Position numbers and translations under genes: made by a program. Below are positions 26,905 to 37,191 of a stretch of 64,000 nucleotides of DNA, one piece after another. Below the pieces are notes generated by a model that was given only the letters and a program-made list of their open reading frames with translations, was not told where the DNA came from and ran no database searches. Origin of the DNA: Ancylobacter defluvii (GTDB lineage: Bacteria; Pseudomonadota; Alphaproteobacteria; Rhizobiales; Xanthobacteraceae); contig NZ_JAHBGD010000016.1 of the NCBI RefSeq assembly GCF_018390605.1, positions 61,644 to 125,643 on the forward strand, given 5' to 3'. The number at the start of each line of letters is the position of its first letter. The first letter of the stretch is position 1.

Positions 26905-28050
26905 ATGAGTGTACTTTCGTCGATGGGTGGTGGCGCCGAATGGCTGCTCGGCTATCTCATCCCGTTCCTCTTCGTGCTGACGATCGTGGTGTTCTTCCAC
27001 GAGCTCGGGCATTTCTGGGTGGCGCGGCGCGCCGGGGTGAGGGTGGTCGCCTTCTCGATCGGCTTCGGCCCGGAGATCGTCGGCTTCAACGACCGCCACG
27101 GCACGCGCTGGAAGCTTTCGGCGATACCGCTCGGCGGCTATGTGAAGTTTCTCGGCGACGACAACGCCGCCTCGACGCCGGACCGCAACGGCCTCTCGCA
27201 GATGACCGAGGCGGAGAAGAAGGTGAGCTTCTTCCACAAGTCCGTCGGCGCCCGCGCGGCCATCGTCGCGGCCGGTCCGATCGCCAATTTCATTCTCGCC
27301 ATCGTCATCTTCGCCGGCCTGTTCATGACGGTCGGCCGGCAAGTGGCGACGCCGCGCGTCGATGCCATCCAGGCCGGCAGCGCCGCCGAGAAGGCCGGCT
27401 TCCAGCCGCATGACCTGATCCTGTCGATCGACGGCGCGCCGATCGAATCCTTCAGCGACATGCAGCGCATCGTCAGCGCCAGCGCCGATGTGCCGCTCAG
27501 CGTGGAAATCGACCGCGGCGGCGAGAAGCGCACGCTCGCCGCGACGCCGGACCGCCGCGAGATCACCGATTCTTTCGGCAATGTGCACCGCATCGGCGTG
27601 CTCGGCATCTCGCGCTCGACCGGGGCAGGGGAGGTGACGACCCAGCGATTCGGCCCGGTCGAGGCGGTCGGCCTGGCCGGCAAGGAGGTGTGGTTCATCG
27701 TCGAGCGTACCTTCTCCTATCTCGGTGGGGTGGTGACAGGCCGCGAATCCGCCGACCAGCTGGGCGGGCCGATTCGCATCGCCCAGGTGTCGGGGCAGGT
27801 GGCGACCTTCGGTATAGGCGCGCTTTTGCAGCTGGCGGCGGTTCTGTCGGTTTCGATCGGTCTTCTTAACCTCTTCCCCGTACCCTTGCTGGATGGCGGA
27901 CATCTGATGTTCTACGCCATCGAGGCGCTGCGCGGCCGTCCGCTCAGCGATCGGGCGCAGGAGGTCGGTTTCCGCATCGGTCTTGCTTTGGTACTGATGC
28001 TCATGCTGTTCGCTACGTGGAACGATATTCTCAATATTTCAAAATCTTGA
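26905..28050 (+). CDS. rseP: RIP metalloprotease RseP (site-2 protease)
   Basis: A 381-residue intramembrane zinc protease (M50) that cleaves membrane-bound anti-sigma factors and similar substrates. HELGH lies in VVFFHELGHFWVARRAGV near residue 32; one PDZ domain occupies about residues 135-210 (AGSAAEKAGFQPHDLILSID); the third ligand motif is PVPLLDGGHLMF near residue 330. It has one PDZ domain rather than the two of E. coli RseP, like Caulobacter MmpA. bamA follows after 183 nt. Confidence 0.95.
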   Translation: MSVLSSMGGGAEWLLGYLIPFLFVLTIVVFFHELGHFWVARRAGVRVVAFSIGFGPEIVGFNDRHGTRWKLSAIPLGGYVKFLGDDNAASTPDRNGLSQMTEAEKKVSFFHKSVGARAAIVAAGPIANFILAIVIFAGLFMTVGRQVATPRVDAIQAGSAAEKAGFQPHDLILSIDGAPIESFSDMQRIVSASADVPLSVEIDRGGEKRTLAATPDRREITDSFGNVHRIGVLGISRSTGAGEVTTQRFGPVEAVGLAGKEVWFIVERTFSYLGGVVTGRESADQLGGPIRIAQVSGQVATFGIGALLQLAAVLSVSIGLLNLFPVPLLDGGHLMFYAIEALRGRPLSDRAQEVGFRIGLALVLMLMLFATWNDILNISKS

Positions 28051-28233
28051 CGCCCCTCCTGCCCAAGCGTTGCCGGTGTGCCACGGCGGCGGGAAAAGGC
28101 GATGGGGCGACGGGAGCTTCGTTTGCAGGCCTGTCAAAAGCTTGTACAAGCGAAGCGCTGGGTGAAAGATCGCGCCTGCCCTCGCTTGCGTGGGCGGTGC
28201 CGGCGTCAGAACAACGGTAAGGTTGCGCACCAA

Positions 28234-30657
28234 ATGGCTGTAAGTGTCCGGTTCGTGAGTAAGATGGCTTCGGTCCTGGGCGTCGTCGCCCTGGTGGCCG
28301 TGGCAGGGGTTGCCGGATCCATTGTCGCGCCTGTTAGCGCCGTTGCGCAGACGGCGAATTCCATCATCGTCGAGGGCAATCGTCGCGTCGATGCAGAGAC
28401 GGTCCGCTCGTATTTCGGTGCGCCGCCGCTGACGCCCGCCAAGATCGACGAGGGCCTGAAGGCACTCTATGCCACCGGCCTGTTTTCCGATGTGCGCGTC
28501 TCCAATCGCGGCGGTCGCCTGGTGGTGAGCGTCGAAGAGAACGAGGTGATCAACCGCGTCGCCTTCGAGGGCAACAAGAAGGTCAAGGACGAGCAGCTCG
28601 CCGGAGAGGTGCAGTCCAAGGCCCGCGCGCCGTTCTCCCGCACCACGGTGCAGGCCGATACCCAGCGCATCATCGAGGTGTATCACCGCGCCGGCCGCTA
28701 TGACGTGCGCGTCGAGCCGAAGACCATCGATCGCGGCCAGGGGCGCGTCGATCTGGTGTTCGAGATCACCGAGGGCGAGAAGCTCGGCGTCGCCGAGATC
28801 AAATTCGTCGGCAACAAGTCGTTCTCCGACTGGAAGCTCAAGGACGAGCTGACCACCACCGAGTCCAACTGGCTGTCGTGGCTGAAGAATACCGACGTCT
28901 ATGACGTCGATCGCATCAATTCCGACCAGGAGCTGCTGCGCCGCTTCTATCTGAAGAACGGCTATGCCGACTTCCGCATCGTGTCGGTGACTGCCGACCT
29001 CGATCGCAAGAAGGAAGGCTTCATCATCACCTATGTGCTGGACGAGGGGCAGCAGTACCGCGTCGGCACCGTCGATGTCGTCTCCAACATCAAGGACGTC
29101 GATCCGGCCCGCATCCGCTCGGCGCTGCGCGTCGCCAAGGGGCAGGTCTACAACGCCGAGCTGGTCGAGAAGTCGGTCGAGAACGCCACCATCGAGGTGT
29201 CGAAGAGCGGCTATGCCTTCGCCCAGGTGAAGCCGCGCGGCGACCGCAACCCCGAGGCCCGCACCATCTCGCTGGTGTTCGCGGTGGAAGAGGGGCCGCG
29301 CGTCTATATCGAGCGCATCGAGATTCGCGGCAACACCCGCACCCGCGACTGGGTCATCCGCCGCGAGTTCGATCTCGCCGAGGGTGACGCCTATAATCGC
29401 GTGCTGGTCGACCGCGCCGAGCGCCGGCTGCGCAATCTCGGCTTCTTCAAGGACGTGAAGATTTCCAACGAGCCAGGCTCGGCACCGGACCGGGTGATCC
29501 TGGTCGTGCAGGTCGAGGACCAGCCCACCGGCGAGTTCTCCATCTCCGGCGGCTATTCCAGCTCGGACGGCTTCATCGGCGAAGTGGCGGTCTCGGAGAA
29601 GAACTTCCTCGGCCGTGGCCAGTTCGTCCGCCTCGCCGGCACGCTCGGCGAGAATGTCCAGGGCATCGACTTCAACTTCACCGAGCCCTACTTCCTCGAC
29701 TACCGCGTCGCCGCCGGCTTCGATCTCTCCTATCGCGAGACCGATTCGACCAGCTACAGCCCGTACAGCACCACCACCGGTGGCGGTACGCTGCGCGTCG
29801 GCCTGCCGCTCACCGACGAGCTGACCCTCGGCCTGCGCTACACGCTGTCGCAGAAGGAGATCTCGATCGACGAGGACGACATCGCCACCTACGGTCAGAT
29901 CTCCTGGGCGCTGCTCGAGGTGAACAACGACCCGGCGATCACCTCGGCGGTCGGTTACACGCTCAGCTACAACATGCTCGACAACAATATCGACCCGACG
30001 AACGGTTACCTGCTGGAGTTCAAGCAGGATCTGGCCGGGCTCGGTGGCGATGTGAACTACATCCGCTCCACCTTCGATGCGCGCTGGTACATGCCGGTGT
30101 TCGGCGATGTGGTGCTGATGCTGCGCGGCCAGGCGGGCAACGTCTCGTCCTGGGGCGGCGAGGACCTGCGTATCCTCGACAACTTCTTCAAGGGCCCGGA
30201 TCTGGTCCGCGGCTTCGAGTCGAACGGCATCGGCCCGCGTGACTTGGCGTCCGGCCTGGACGGCTCGGATCCGGATGCGCTCGGCGGCACGCTCTACTGG
30301 GGCACCACGGCGGAACTGCAGTTCCCGCTCTCCTTCCTGCCGAAGGAAGTGGGTCTGAAGGCAGCGGTGTTCGCCGATGCCGGTTCGCTGTGGGACTATC
30401 AGGGCAACACCACCTTCGAGAACATCGCCGGCTGGGACAGCAACCTGGTGGACTGCAGCGCGCTTGAAGGCTCCTCGACCAAGGGCATGAACAATGTCTG
30501 CGTCGCCGACAGCGACTCGATCCGCTCCTCGGTCGGCGTCAGCCTGATCTGGAAGTCGCCCTTCGGCCCGCTGCGCTTCGATTATGCCTGGGTGCTGTCG
30601 AAGGAAGACTACGACCAGGAACAGGCGTTCCGCTTCAGCGGCGGCACCCGTTTCTGA
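28234..30657 (+). CDS. bamA: outer membrane protein assembly factor BamA
   Basis: An 807-residue Omp85 protein: signal peptide (about residues 1-37, ending PVSAVAQ), five POTRA domains (first at [20 protein letters not shown]), and a C-terminal 16-strand barrel ending in RFSGGTRF with the terminal Phe. The loop-6 motif [13 protein letters not shown] is present. It folds and inserts outer-membrane proteins. The start at 28234 places the signal peptide normally and has GGTAAGG upstream; the open frame extends 52 codons further with no protein-like features. Confidence 0.96.
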   Translation: MAVSVRFVSKMASVLGVVALVAVAGVAGSIVAPVSAVAQTANSIIVEGNRRVDAETVRSYFGAPPLTPAKIDEGLKALYATGLFSDVRVSNRGGRLVVSVEENEVINRVAFEGNKKVKDEQLAGEVQSKARAPFSRTTVQADTQRIIEVYHRAGRYDVRVEPKTIDRGQGRVDLVFEITEGEKLGVAEIKFVGNKSFSDWKLKDELTTTESNWLSWLKNTDVYDVDRINSDQELLRRFYLKNGYADFRIVSVTADLDRKKEGFIITYVLDEGQQYRVGTVDVVSNIKDVDPARIRSALRVAKGQVYNAELVEKSVENATIEVSKSGYAFAQVKPRGDRNPEARTISLVFAVEEGPRVYIERIEIRGNTRTRDWVIRREFDLAEGDAYNRVLVDRAERRLRNLGFFKDVKISNEPGSAPDRVILVVQVEDQPTGEFSISGGYSSSDGFIGEVAVSEKNFLGRGQFVRLAGTLGENVQGIDFNFTEPYFLDYRVAAGFDLSYRETDSTSYSPYSTTTGGGTLRVGLPLTDELTLGLRYTLSQKEISIDEDDIATYGQISWALLEVNNDPAITSAVGYTLSYNMLDNNIDPTNGYLLEFKQDLAGLGGDVNYIRSTFDARWYMPVFGDVVLMLRGQAGNVSSWGGEDLRILDNFFKGPDLVRGFESNGIGPRDLASGLDGSDPDALGGTLYWGTTAELQFPLSFLPKEVGLKAAVFADAGSLWDYQGNTTFENIAGWDSNLVDCSALEGSSTKGMNNVCVADSDSIRSSVGVSLIWKSPFGPLRFDYAWVLSKEDYDQEQAFRFSGGTRF

Positions 30658-30669
30658 GGTCCACGCCCG

Positions 30670-30695
30670 ATCATTGGCGGCCATATCATTGGCGG
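30670..30695. repeat. 11-nt direct repeat downstream of bamA
   Basis: ATCATTGGCGG occurs at 30670-30680 and again at 30685-30695, a 15-nt period. It lies in the 100-nt bamA-lpxD gap directly before a strong hairpin. No function is known. Confidence 0.5.
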
Positions 30696-30699
30696 ATTA

Positions 30700-30727
30700 C
30701 GACGGCCCGGCTCGCCCCGGGCCGTCG
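30700..30727 (+). terminator. strong hairpin between bamA and lpxD
   Basis: CGACGGCCCGG (30700-30710) pairs perfectly with CCGGGCCGTCG (30717-30727), an 11-bp stem with a 6-nt loop. No T-run follows, so partial termination, RNA stabilisation of the bamA end or attenuation of lpxD are all possible. Confidence 0.5.
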
Positions 30728-30757
30728 GTTCATTGGACGACAGGCATATCCGGCACG

Positions 30758-31843
30758 ATGCAGTCAGCGGCTGATCCGATCTTCCACCGTCCGGTGCGTA
30801 GCTTTTCCCTCGAGGAACTCTGCGCGCTGGTGGGTGGGCAACTGACCGACCCCTTGCAGGGCGCGCGGCAAATCATGGACGTCGCCTCGCTGGAGGACGC
30901 CGGCCCCGGCGACATCAGCTATATGGACGGCGCCCGCTTCGTACCGGCGCTCAGCCAGACCCGTGCCGGCTTCTGCCTGATCGGCGAGCGCTTCCTCGGC
31001 TCGGTGCCGGCCGGCGTGGTGCCGGTGGTAGTGAAGCGGCCGCATGCGGCCTTCGTCACCATTTCCCGCGCGCTCTATCCCGCGTCGCTGCGTCCCGCTT
31101 CGGTGTTTGGCCAGTCCGGCGTCGCCGCCGGTGCGGTGGTGCATCCGCAGGCGCGGCTGGAGGACGGCGTCACCGTCGACCCCGGCGCGGTGATCGGGCC
31201 GGGTGCCGAGGTCGGCGCCGGCAGCATCGTCGCCGCCGGCGCGGTGATCGGGCCGGGGGTTCGCATCGGTCGTGACTGCACCATCGGCGTCGGCGCGAGC
31301 GTGCTGCACGCGCTGCTCGGCGACCGGGTGGTGCTGCATCCGGGGGTGCGCATCGGCCAGGATGGCTTCGGCTATGTCGGCGGCGCCGGGGGGCACGCCA
31401 AGGTGCCGCAGATCGGCCGGGTGATCGTGCAGAACGACGTCGAGATCGGGGCCTCGACCACGGTCGATCGCGGCGGCCTGCGCGACACGGTGATCGGCGA
31501 GGGCACCAAGATCGACAATCTGGTGCAGATCGCCCACAACGTGGTGATCGGCCGGCATTGCGTCATCGTTTCGCAAACCGGTATTGCCGGCAGCGCCACT
31601 CTCGGCGATTTCGTCGTGCTGGGCGGGCAGGTCGGGGTGATCGGCCACGTCCGCATCGGCGACGGGGCGAAGATCGCGGCAACCAGCAATGTGAAGGACG
31701 ACGTCCCGCCGGGCGTCGAATGGGGTGGTTCGCCGGCACAGCCGATGCGGGACTGGTTCCGGGAAGTGATGGCGATCCAGCGCCTTGCCCGAGCCGACCG
31801 CGGCGCCGGGCGAAGCGCGGACGAAGGACGGAAGAACCCATGA
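30758..31843 (+). CDS. lpxD: UDP-3-O-(3-hydroxyacyl)glucosamine N-acyltransferase
   Basis: A 361-residue left-handed beta-helix acyltransferase for the third step of lipid A synthesis. The N-terminal uridine-binding domain (about 1-110) precedes hexapeptide repeats, and the catalytic His is in [16 protein letters not shown], with [19 protein letters not shown] before it. The ATG at 30758 gives the family start near [16 protein letters not shown]. Its TGA overlaps the fabZ ATG by 4 nt. Confidence 0.96.
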   Translation: MQSAADPIFHRPVRSFSLEELCALVGGQLTDPLQGARQIMDVASLEDAGPGDISYMDGARFVPALSQTRAGFCLIGERFLGSVPAGVVPVVVKRPHAAFVTISRALYPASLRPASVFGQSGVAAGAVVHPQARLEDGVTVDPGAVIGPGAEVGAGSIVAAGAVIGPGVRIGRDCTIGVGASVLHALLGDRVVLHPGVRIGQDGFGYVGGAGGHAKVPQIGRVIVQNDVEIGASTTVDRGGLRDTVIGEGTKIDNLVQIAHNVVIGRHCVIVSQTGIAGSATLGDFVVLGGQVGVIGHVRIGDGAKIAATSNVKDDVPPGVEWGGSPAQPMRDWFREVMAIQRLARADRGAGRSADEGRKNP

Positions 31844-32316
31844 ACGAACAGGGCGGCACCACACTCGGCGCGGCGGACATATTGAAGGTCCTTGCCGTAT
31901 TGCCGCACCGCTATCCGTTCCTGATGGTCGACAAGATCGTCGGCATCGAGAGCGACAAGCGGGCGATCGGCATCAAGAACGTCTCCGCCAACGAGCCGCA
32001 TTTCCAGGGGCATTTTCCGGAGAATCCGGTGATGCCGGGCGTGCTCATCCTCGAAGGCATGGCACAGACGGCGGGTGCCATCTGTCTGTTGCAGCGGGCC
32101 GGGGGCGGCAAGCCGTCGCTGGTTTACTTCATGACCATCGACAAGGCGAAATTCCGTCGGCCGGTGGTGCCGGGCGACGTGCTTGAGTACCACATGACGC
32201 AACTCACCAAGCGTCGAAACATGTGGTGGTTCCGGGGCGAGGCAAAGGTGGACGGTCATTTGGTGGCCGAAGCCGAGGTCGGCGCGATGATCGCCCACGA
32301 CGACGGGCGCAAGTGA
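31840..32316 (+). CDS. fabZ: 3-hydroxyacyl-[acyl-carrier-protein] dehydratase
   Basis: A 158-residue hot-dog fold dehydratase of fatty acid elongation. Key residues are visible in [17 protein letters not shown], the catalytic His in [20 protein letters not shown] and the Glu of that same motif. It overlaps lpxD by 4 nt and lpxA by 1 nt, as expected for the lipid A operon, where FabZ competes with LpxA for hydroxyacyl-ACP. Confidence 0.97.
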   Translation: MNEQGGTTLGAADILKVLAVLPHRYPFLMVDKIVGIESDKRAIGIKNVSANEPHFQGHFPENPVMPGVLILEGMAQTAGAICLLQRAGGGKPSLVYFMTIDKAKFRRPVVPGDVLEYHMTQLTKRRNMWWFRGEAKVDGHLVAEAEVGAMIAHDDGRK

Positions 32317-33140
32317 TGGGTTCCTCTGTGCGTATTCACCCGACTTCCATCGTCGAAGACGGCGCCGTGCTCGGCGACGGCGTCGAGATCGGCCCTTTCT
32401 GCACCGTCGGCCCCAATGTCGAGCTGGGCGCCGGGGTGCGCCTCATCTCGCACGTCACGCTGGCGGGCCATACCCGCATCGGCAGCGGCACCGTGATCTA
32501 TCCCTTCGCCTCGCTCGGCTTCCCGCCACAGTCCTACCACTACAAGGGCGAAGCCAGCCGGCTGGTCATCGGCAGCAACTGCATCATTCGCGAGCATGCC
32601 ACCATGAATGGCGGCACCGCCGGCGGCAGCATGGAGACGCGCATCGGCGATGACTGCATGTTCATGGTCGGCACCCATGTCGCGCATGATTGCGTGATCG
32701 GCAACAAGGTGATCTTCGCCAATGGTGCGACGATGGCCGGCCATGTGACCATCGGCGACAATGTGTTCATGGGCGGCATGACGGCGGCGCACCAGTTCGT
32801 GCGCATCGGCGAGCAGTCCATCGTCGGCGGCATGTGCGGCCTGCGCCACGATCTCATCCCCTTCGGCGCGATGATCGAGGGCCGTCCCGGCCTCGGCGGG
32901 CTCAACATCATCGGCATGAAGCGGCGCGGCCTGACGCGGGCGCAGATCCATGCGCTGCGCGCCGCCTATCGCGAACTGTTCTATGGCGGCGGCATGCTGT
33001 CCGACCGCGCCGAGCAGGTCGCCAAGGATCATGCCGGCGACGCGAACGTCATGCTGATCGTCGATTTCATCCGCAGTGCCGGCAAGCGGCGTGTCACCGT
33101 TCCGATCGATGCGGGTCATGGCGAGCCCGACGCGGACTGA
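32316..33140 (+). CDS. lpxA: UDP-N-acetylglucosamine O-acyltransferase
   Basis: A 274-residue hexapeptide-repeat acyltransferase that starts lipid A synthesis. Markers are IHPTSIVEDGAVLGDGVEIG, YKGEASRLVIGSNCIIREHA and the catalytic His in MVGTHVAHDCVIGNKVI, then a C-terminal helical domain. The ATG shares a base with the fabZ stop (TGATG). The last 23 nt overlap lpxI. Confidence 0.97.
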   Translation: MGSSVRIHPTSIVEDGAVLGDGVEIGPFCTVGPNVELGAGVRLISHVTLAGHTRIGSGTVIYPFASLGFPPQSYHYKGEASRLVIGSNCIIREHATMNGGTAGGSMETRIGDDCMFMVGTHVAHDCVIGNKVIFANGATMAGHVTIGDNVFMGGMTAAHQFVRIGEQSIVGGMCGLRHDLIPFGAMIEGRPGLGGLNIIGMKRRGLTRAQIHALRAAYRELFYGGGMLSDRAEQVAKDHAGDANVMLIVDFIRSAGKRRVTVPIDAGHGEPDAD

Positions 33141-34005
33141 TCCCGCCCCGGCCGAGGCCGGCGGCGAGCCGCTGGCCATCCTCTGCGGCGGCGGGGCGTT
33201 TCCGCTGGCGGTGGCGCATGCTGCGCGCCGGGCCGGGCGCTCCGTGCATCTTTTTGCGTTGCGCGGCCACGCCGATCCCGGTGTCGCAGCCTTCCCGCAT
33301 GTATGGGTCGGTCTCGGCCAGTACGGAAAGCTGAAGGCGGAGCTGCGGCGGCGCGGCTGCCGCGACGTGGTGTTCATCGGCAACGTGCTGCGCCCGAGGC
33401 TGCGCGACATCAAGCTCGACTGGCAGACGGTGCAATTGCTGCCGCGGATCGTGCGCATGCTGCGCGGCGGCGACAATCATCTGCTTTCAAATGTCGGCAA
33501 GCTGTTCGAGCAGGACGGCTTCCGCCTGCTCGGCGCGCATGAGGTCGCTCCCGACATTCTGGTGCCGCCCGGCCGGCTTGGCCGCAAGGCGCCCGACCGG
33601 GCGATGCTCGATGACATCGCGATCGGCCGCCAGGCGCTGACGACGATGGGGCCGCTCGATATCGGCCAGGGTGTGGTGGTGATCAACCGCCATGTGGTGG
33701 CGGTCGAGGCTGCCGAGGGCACCGACCTGATGCTACGCCGCTGTGCCGAGCTGCGCGAGAACGGCCGCATCCGCACGCCGACGCCGTCTGGCGTGCTGGT
33801 GAAGGTGCCGAAGATCGACCAGGACCGCCGCTTCGACCTGCCCTCGTTCGGCGTGCTGACGGTCGAGGGCGTGGCGCGGGCGGGGCTGGCCGGCATCGCG
33901 GTCGAGGCGGGCGGCGTCATCGCTGCCGACCTCGCCGCCATCATCGCCGCCGCCGATGCCGCCGGCCTGTTCGTCCACGGCTTCGAGCCGGCAAGCCCGA
34001 CATGA
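33118..34005 (+). CDS. lpxI: UDP-2,3-diacylglucosamine pyrophosphatase LpxI
   Basis: A 295-residue enzyme (formerly DUF1009) that hydrolyses UDP-2,3-diacylglucosamine to lipid X; it replaces LpxH in alphaproteobacteria. It begins with LAILCGGGAFPLAVAHAARR and has DIGQGVVVINRHVVAVEAAEGTD, including the conserved catalytic Asp/Glu region, and the C-terminal VEAGGVIAADLAAIIAAAD. The ATG at 33118 lies inside the end of lpxA; the stop overlaps the lpxB ATG by 4 nt. Confidence 0.95.
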   Translation: MASPTRTDPAPAEAGGEPLAILCGGGAFPLAVAHAARRAGRSVHLFALRGHADPGVAAFPHVWVGLGQYGKLKAELRRRGCRDVVFIGNVLRPRLRDIKLDWQTVQLLPRIVRMLRGGDNHLLSNVGKLFEQDGFRLLGAHEVAPDILVPPGRLGRKAPDRAMLDDIAIGRQALTTMGPLDIGQGVVVINRHVVAVEAAEGTDLMLRRCAELRENGRIRTPTPSGVLVKVPKIDQDRRFDLPSFGVLTVEGVARAGLAGIAVEAGGVIAADLAAIIAAADAAGLFVHGFEPASPT

Positions 34006-35174
34006 CCGGGAGCCCGCCGCGCCGCATCTTTCTCATTGCCGGTGAGGAATCCGGGGATGTTCTCGGCGCCGGGATGATGCGCGAGCTGCGGGCGCTGGCC
34101 GGCGAGGAGATCGCGTTCCTTGGCGTCGGCGGCCCGGGCATGGAAGCGGAGGGCCTGAGCTCCATCTTCCCGATCGACGATATCACCGCGATGGGTTTCG
34201 GCCAGGTGATTGCCGGGCTGCCGCGGATCCTGCGCCGTATGCGCGATGCCGCCGATGCGGTGGTGGCGGCGCGCCCGGATGTGCTGGTGCTGATCGACGC
34301 GCCGGATTTCACCCATCGTGTCGCCCGCAAGGTGCGGGCGCGGCTGCCGGACCTGCCGATCGTCAAATATGTCGCGCCCACGGTGTGGGTGTGGCGGCCG
34401 GGCCGGGCGCGGGCGATGAAGCCGGATGTCGACCGGGTGCTTGCGGTGCTGCCCTTCGAGCCGGCAGTGATGGCGAAGTTCAGAGGGCCGCCGACCAGCT
34501 ATGTCGGCCATCCGCTGCTGGATGAGATCGATCTGCTGCGCCCCAATCCGCAGGAGGCCGCCCGCCGCGCGGCGTCTCCGCCGCTGGTGCTGGTGCTGCC
34601 CGGAAGCCGGCGCGCCGAACTCGCGCGCCTCGGCGTTGCCTTCGGCGAGGTGCTCGGCCTGCTGCGCCGGCAGATCCCGGATGTCGAGCTGGTGCTGCCG
34701 ACCCTGCCGCGCCGCCTGGCGCAGGTTCGGGAGATGGTAGCGGGCTGGCCGGTGCAGCCACGCATCGTCGTCGGCGAGGACGAGAAGCTGGCGGCGTTCC
34801 GTAGCGCCCGCGCGGCGCTCGCCGCCTCGGGCACGGTGACGCTGGAGCTGGCGCTTGCCGGCATTCCCACCGTTGCCGCCTATCGCATCGGCTGGCTGGA
34901 GGGGCGGATTGCGCCTTATCTTCTGCAGATCACCACGGCGATCCTGCCGAACCTGATCCTGTCGGAGAAGGCGATGCCGGAATATCTGCAATGGCATATC
35001 GATCCGCCGGCCATGGCGGCGCAGCTGGTGCGCCTCATCGCCGGCGGCGAGGAGCGTCAGGCGCAGCTCGAGGCCTTCGCCCGCCTCGACGCGATCATGG
35101 GAGTGGAGGGCGACAAGCCCAGCCGCCGCGCTGCCGCCGCGGTGCTGGAGACCATGCGGGCCGGGCGCGGCTGA
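34002..35174 (+). CDS. lpxB: lipid-A-disaccharide synthase
   Basis: A 390-residue GT-B glycosyltransferase (GT19) condensing lipid X with UDP-diacylglucosamine. It starts with FLIAGEESGDVLGAGMMREL and contains KYVAPTVWVWRPGRA and LPGSRRAEL, typical of the family, with the substrate-binding stretch ASGTVTLELALAGIPTVAAY. It is the last gene of the long plus-strand run that began with nuo. Confidence 0.96.
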   Translation: MTGSPPRRIFLIAGEESGDVLGAGMMRELRALAGEEIAFLGVGGPGMEAEGLSSIFPIDDITAMGFGQVIAGLPRILRRMRDAADAVVAARPDVLVLIDAPDFTHRVARKVRARLPDLPIVKYVAPTVWVWRPGRARAMKPDVDRVLAVLPFEPAVMAKFRGPPTSYVGHPLLDEIDLLRPNPQEAARRAASPPLVLVLPGSRRAELARLGVAFGEVLGLLRRQIPDVELVLPTLPRRLAQVREMVAGWPVQPRIVVGEDEKLAAFRSARAALAASGTVTLELALAGIPTVAAYRIGWLEGRIAPYLLQITTAILPNLILSEKAMPEYLQWHIDPPAMAAQLVRLIAGGEERQAQLEAFARLDAIMGVEGDKPSRRAAAAVLETMRAGRG

Positions 35175-35553
35175 AAAGGCGGCCGGCGCATCCGGCAGGC
35201 GAGGGGCATCGCCGGACGGATGGTTCGTAGCCGGCTGTGAAACGCATTGCCTTGATTCTACTTGATGCCGTCGTTCAGCATCGCCGGAAATTTGATAGTC
35301 GGCTACGTTCTGACCGCCACTGGATGGCTGCTTGTCCGCGCCCGATCAGGCCTGAACCGAATCCCGGGCCCCACGCGCCGCGCTATCTCCGCCTTCGCCT
35401 TATGTGCCAGCGGCAGCGTGAAGACGCCCATGACAGAGTGTAGCCTCCGCCCGGAGAGGACATCCGCCCGGCGCCGTAAGGGGCGGCGGAGCGGCCGGAA
35501 AGCCGTAGGTCGGCATCTCGTCGATGCCGCTAGGCGGACGCCAGCACAAACGA
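35175..35553. other. intergenic region between lpxB and the gltA terminator
   Basis: About 380 nt without a supported gene. One frame from about 35262 encodes a short hydrophobic start followed by Arg-rich sequence and has no Shine-Dalgarno sequence. Several small hairpins occur, such as CGGCAT...ATGCCG at about 35512-35530. A small RNA cannot be excluded. Confidence 0.5.
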
Positions 35554-35586
35554 AAATCCCCGCCCTCCGGGGGAGGGCGGGGATTT
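35554..35586 (-). terminator. terminator of gltA
   Basis: A perfect 15-bp stem (35554-35568 with 35572-35586, AAATCCCCGCCCTCC and its complement) and a 3-nt loop, 46 nt after the gltA stop. Read on the minus strand it ends in GATTTTCG; on the plus strand in GATTTCG, so it may also stop transcription coming from lpxB. Confidence 0.85.
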
Positions 35587-35631
35587 CGATTCTTCAGATC
35601 CCGATGCCGTGCCGGCCCGGATGGCCCGCTC

Positions 35632-36942
35632 TCACTTGCGGCGGGCGATCGGCACGTAGTCGCGGGCCGGGGCGCCGGTATAGAGCTGGCGCGGGCGGCC
35701 GATGCGCTGGCCGGGATCCTCGATCATTTCCTTCCACTGGCCGATCCAGCCCACGGTGCGGGCGAGGGCGAACAGCACGGTGAACATCGAGGTGGGGAAG
35801 CCGAGTGCCCGCAGGGTGATGCCCGAGTAGAAGTCGATGTTCGGGTAGAGCTTGCGCTCGACGAAATACTCGTCCTGCAGCGCGATGCGCTCCAGCTCCA
35901 CCGCGATGTCGAGCAGCGGGTCGTCCTTGATGCCGAGCTCGCCGAGCACCTCATGGCAGGTCTTCTGCATGATCTTGGCGCGCGGGTCGTAGTTCTTGTA
36001 GACGCGGTGGCCGAAGCCCATCAGGCGGAACGGGTCGTTCTTGTCCTTGGCGCGCTTGATGAATTCCGGGATGCGCTCCACCGAGCCGATCTCGCCGAGC
36101 ATCTTCAGCGCCGCCTCGTTGGCGCCGCCATGCGCCGGCCCCCACAGACAGGCGATGCCGGCGGCGATACAGGCGAAGGGGTTGGCGCCCGAGGAGCCGG
36201 CGAGGCGCACGGTGGAGGTGGAGGCGTTCTGCTCGTGGTCGGCGTGCAGGGTGAAGATGCGGTCGATGGCGCGCGAGAGCACCGGGTTGACCTTGTATTC
36301 CTCGCACGGCACCGAGAAGCACATGCGCAGGAAGTTGGAGGCGTAGTCGAGCTCGTTCTGCGGGTAAACGAAGGGCTGGCCGATGGTGTATTTGTAGGCC
36401 ATCGCCGCCAGCGTCGGCATCTTGGCGATCATCCGTACCGAGGCGATCATCCGCTGCTGCGGGTCGGAGATATCGGTGCTGTCGTGATAGAACGCCGAGA
36501 GCGCGCCGACCGAGGCCACCATCACCGCCATCGGGTGGGCGTCGCGGCGGAAGCCGTGGAAGAACCGGCTCATCTGCTCATGCACCATGGTGTGGCGCGT
36601 GACGCGGTAGTCGAAATCCGCCTTCTGGGCGGCGGTCGGCAGCTCGCCATAGAGCAGCAGGTAGCAGGTCTCAAGGAAGTCGCCGTCCTCGGCAAGCTGC
36701 TCGATCGGGTAGCCGCGATAGAGCAGCACGCCCTCGTCGCCATCGATGTAGGTGATCTGGCTTTCACAGCTCGCGGTGGAGGTGAAGCCGGGATCGTAGG
36801 TGAACATCCCGGTCTGGCCATAGAGCTTGCCGATATCGACGACCTGCGGCCCGATCGTGCCGTCCAGAATCGGGAGTTCCCAGCTCTTGTCGCCGATATT
36901 CAGTGTGGCCGTTTTCGCGGAAGTGCCGTTGATGGCGTCCAT
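35632..36942 (-). CDS. gltA: citrate synthase
   Basis: A 436-residue type II (NADH-sensitive, hexameric class) citrate synthase opening the TCA cycle. Catalytic His residues lie in [17 protein letters not shown] and [15 protein letters not shown], the Asp in the region after [16 protein letters not shown]. The N-terminal domain (about 1-60, [17 protein letters not shown]) is typical of the proteobacterial type. The gene lies downstream of gltX on the same strand with a 249-nt gap that should hold its promoter. Confidence 0.97.
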   Translation of the reverse strand: MDAINGTSAKTATLNIGDKSWELPILDGTIGPQVVDIGKLYGQTGMFTYDPGFTSTASCESQITYIDGDEGVLLYRGYPIEQLAEDGDFLETCYLLLYGELPTAAQKADFDYRVTRHTMVHEQMSRFFHGFRRDAHPMAVMVASVGALSAFYHDSTDISDPQQRMIASVRMIAKMPTLAAMAYKYTIGQPFVYPQNELDYASNFLRMCFSVPCEEYKVNPVLSRAIDRIFTLHADHEQNASTSTVRLAGSSGANPFACIAAGIACLWGPAHGGANEAALKMLGEIGSVERIPEFIKRAKDKNDPFRLMGFGHRVYKNYDPRAKIMQKTCHEVLGELGIKDDPLLDIAVELERIALQDEYFVERKLYPNIDFYSGITLRALGFPTSMFTVLFALARTVGWIGQWKEMIEDPGQRIGRPRQLYTGAPARDYVPIARRK

Positions 36943-37191
36943 GCGGGGTCTCCCTGAGAGTCAATGGACCGAACGAAGCGGAGCGCGTCGGCGGAGGTTC
37001 TCGCCTTGTTGTGCGGCAGCCGTTTCCGAGGGGCCTTCTATGCTCCCCAGAGGCTGGATGCGTAAAGTCGTAACGGTTTCGATCCGTGCTCGCAAGCGCA
37101 GCGGACACGGTAGTGCGATAACATCGAAATCCAGTAACGGCAGGGCGTTTGATCGATTTCGCACCTGCATCAACACTTCGTCGTACGTCCT

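Noticed and set aside
35262..35783. Open frame after lpxB starting with a hydrophobic stretch
   Set aside because: Becomes Arg-rich and runs through the gltA terminator into antisense gltA; no ribosome binding site.
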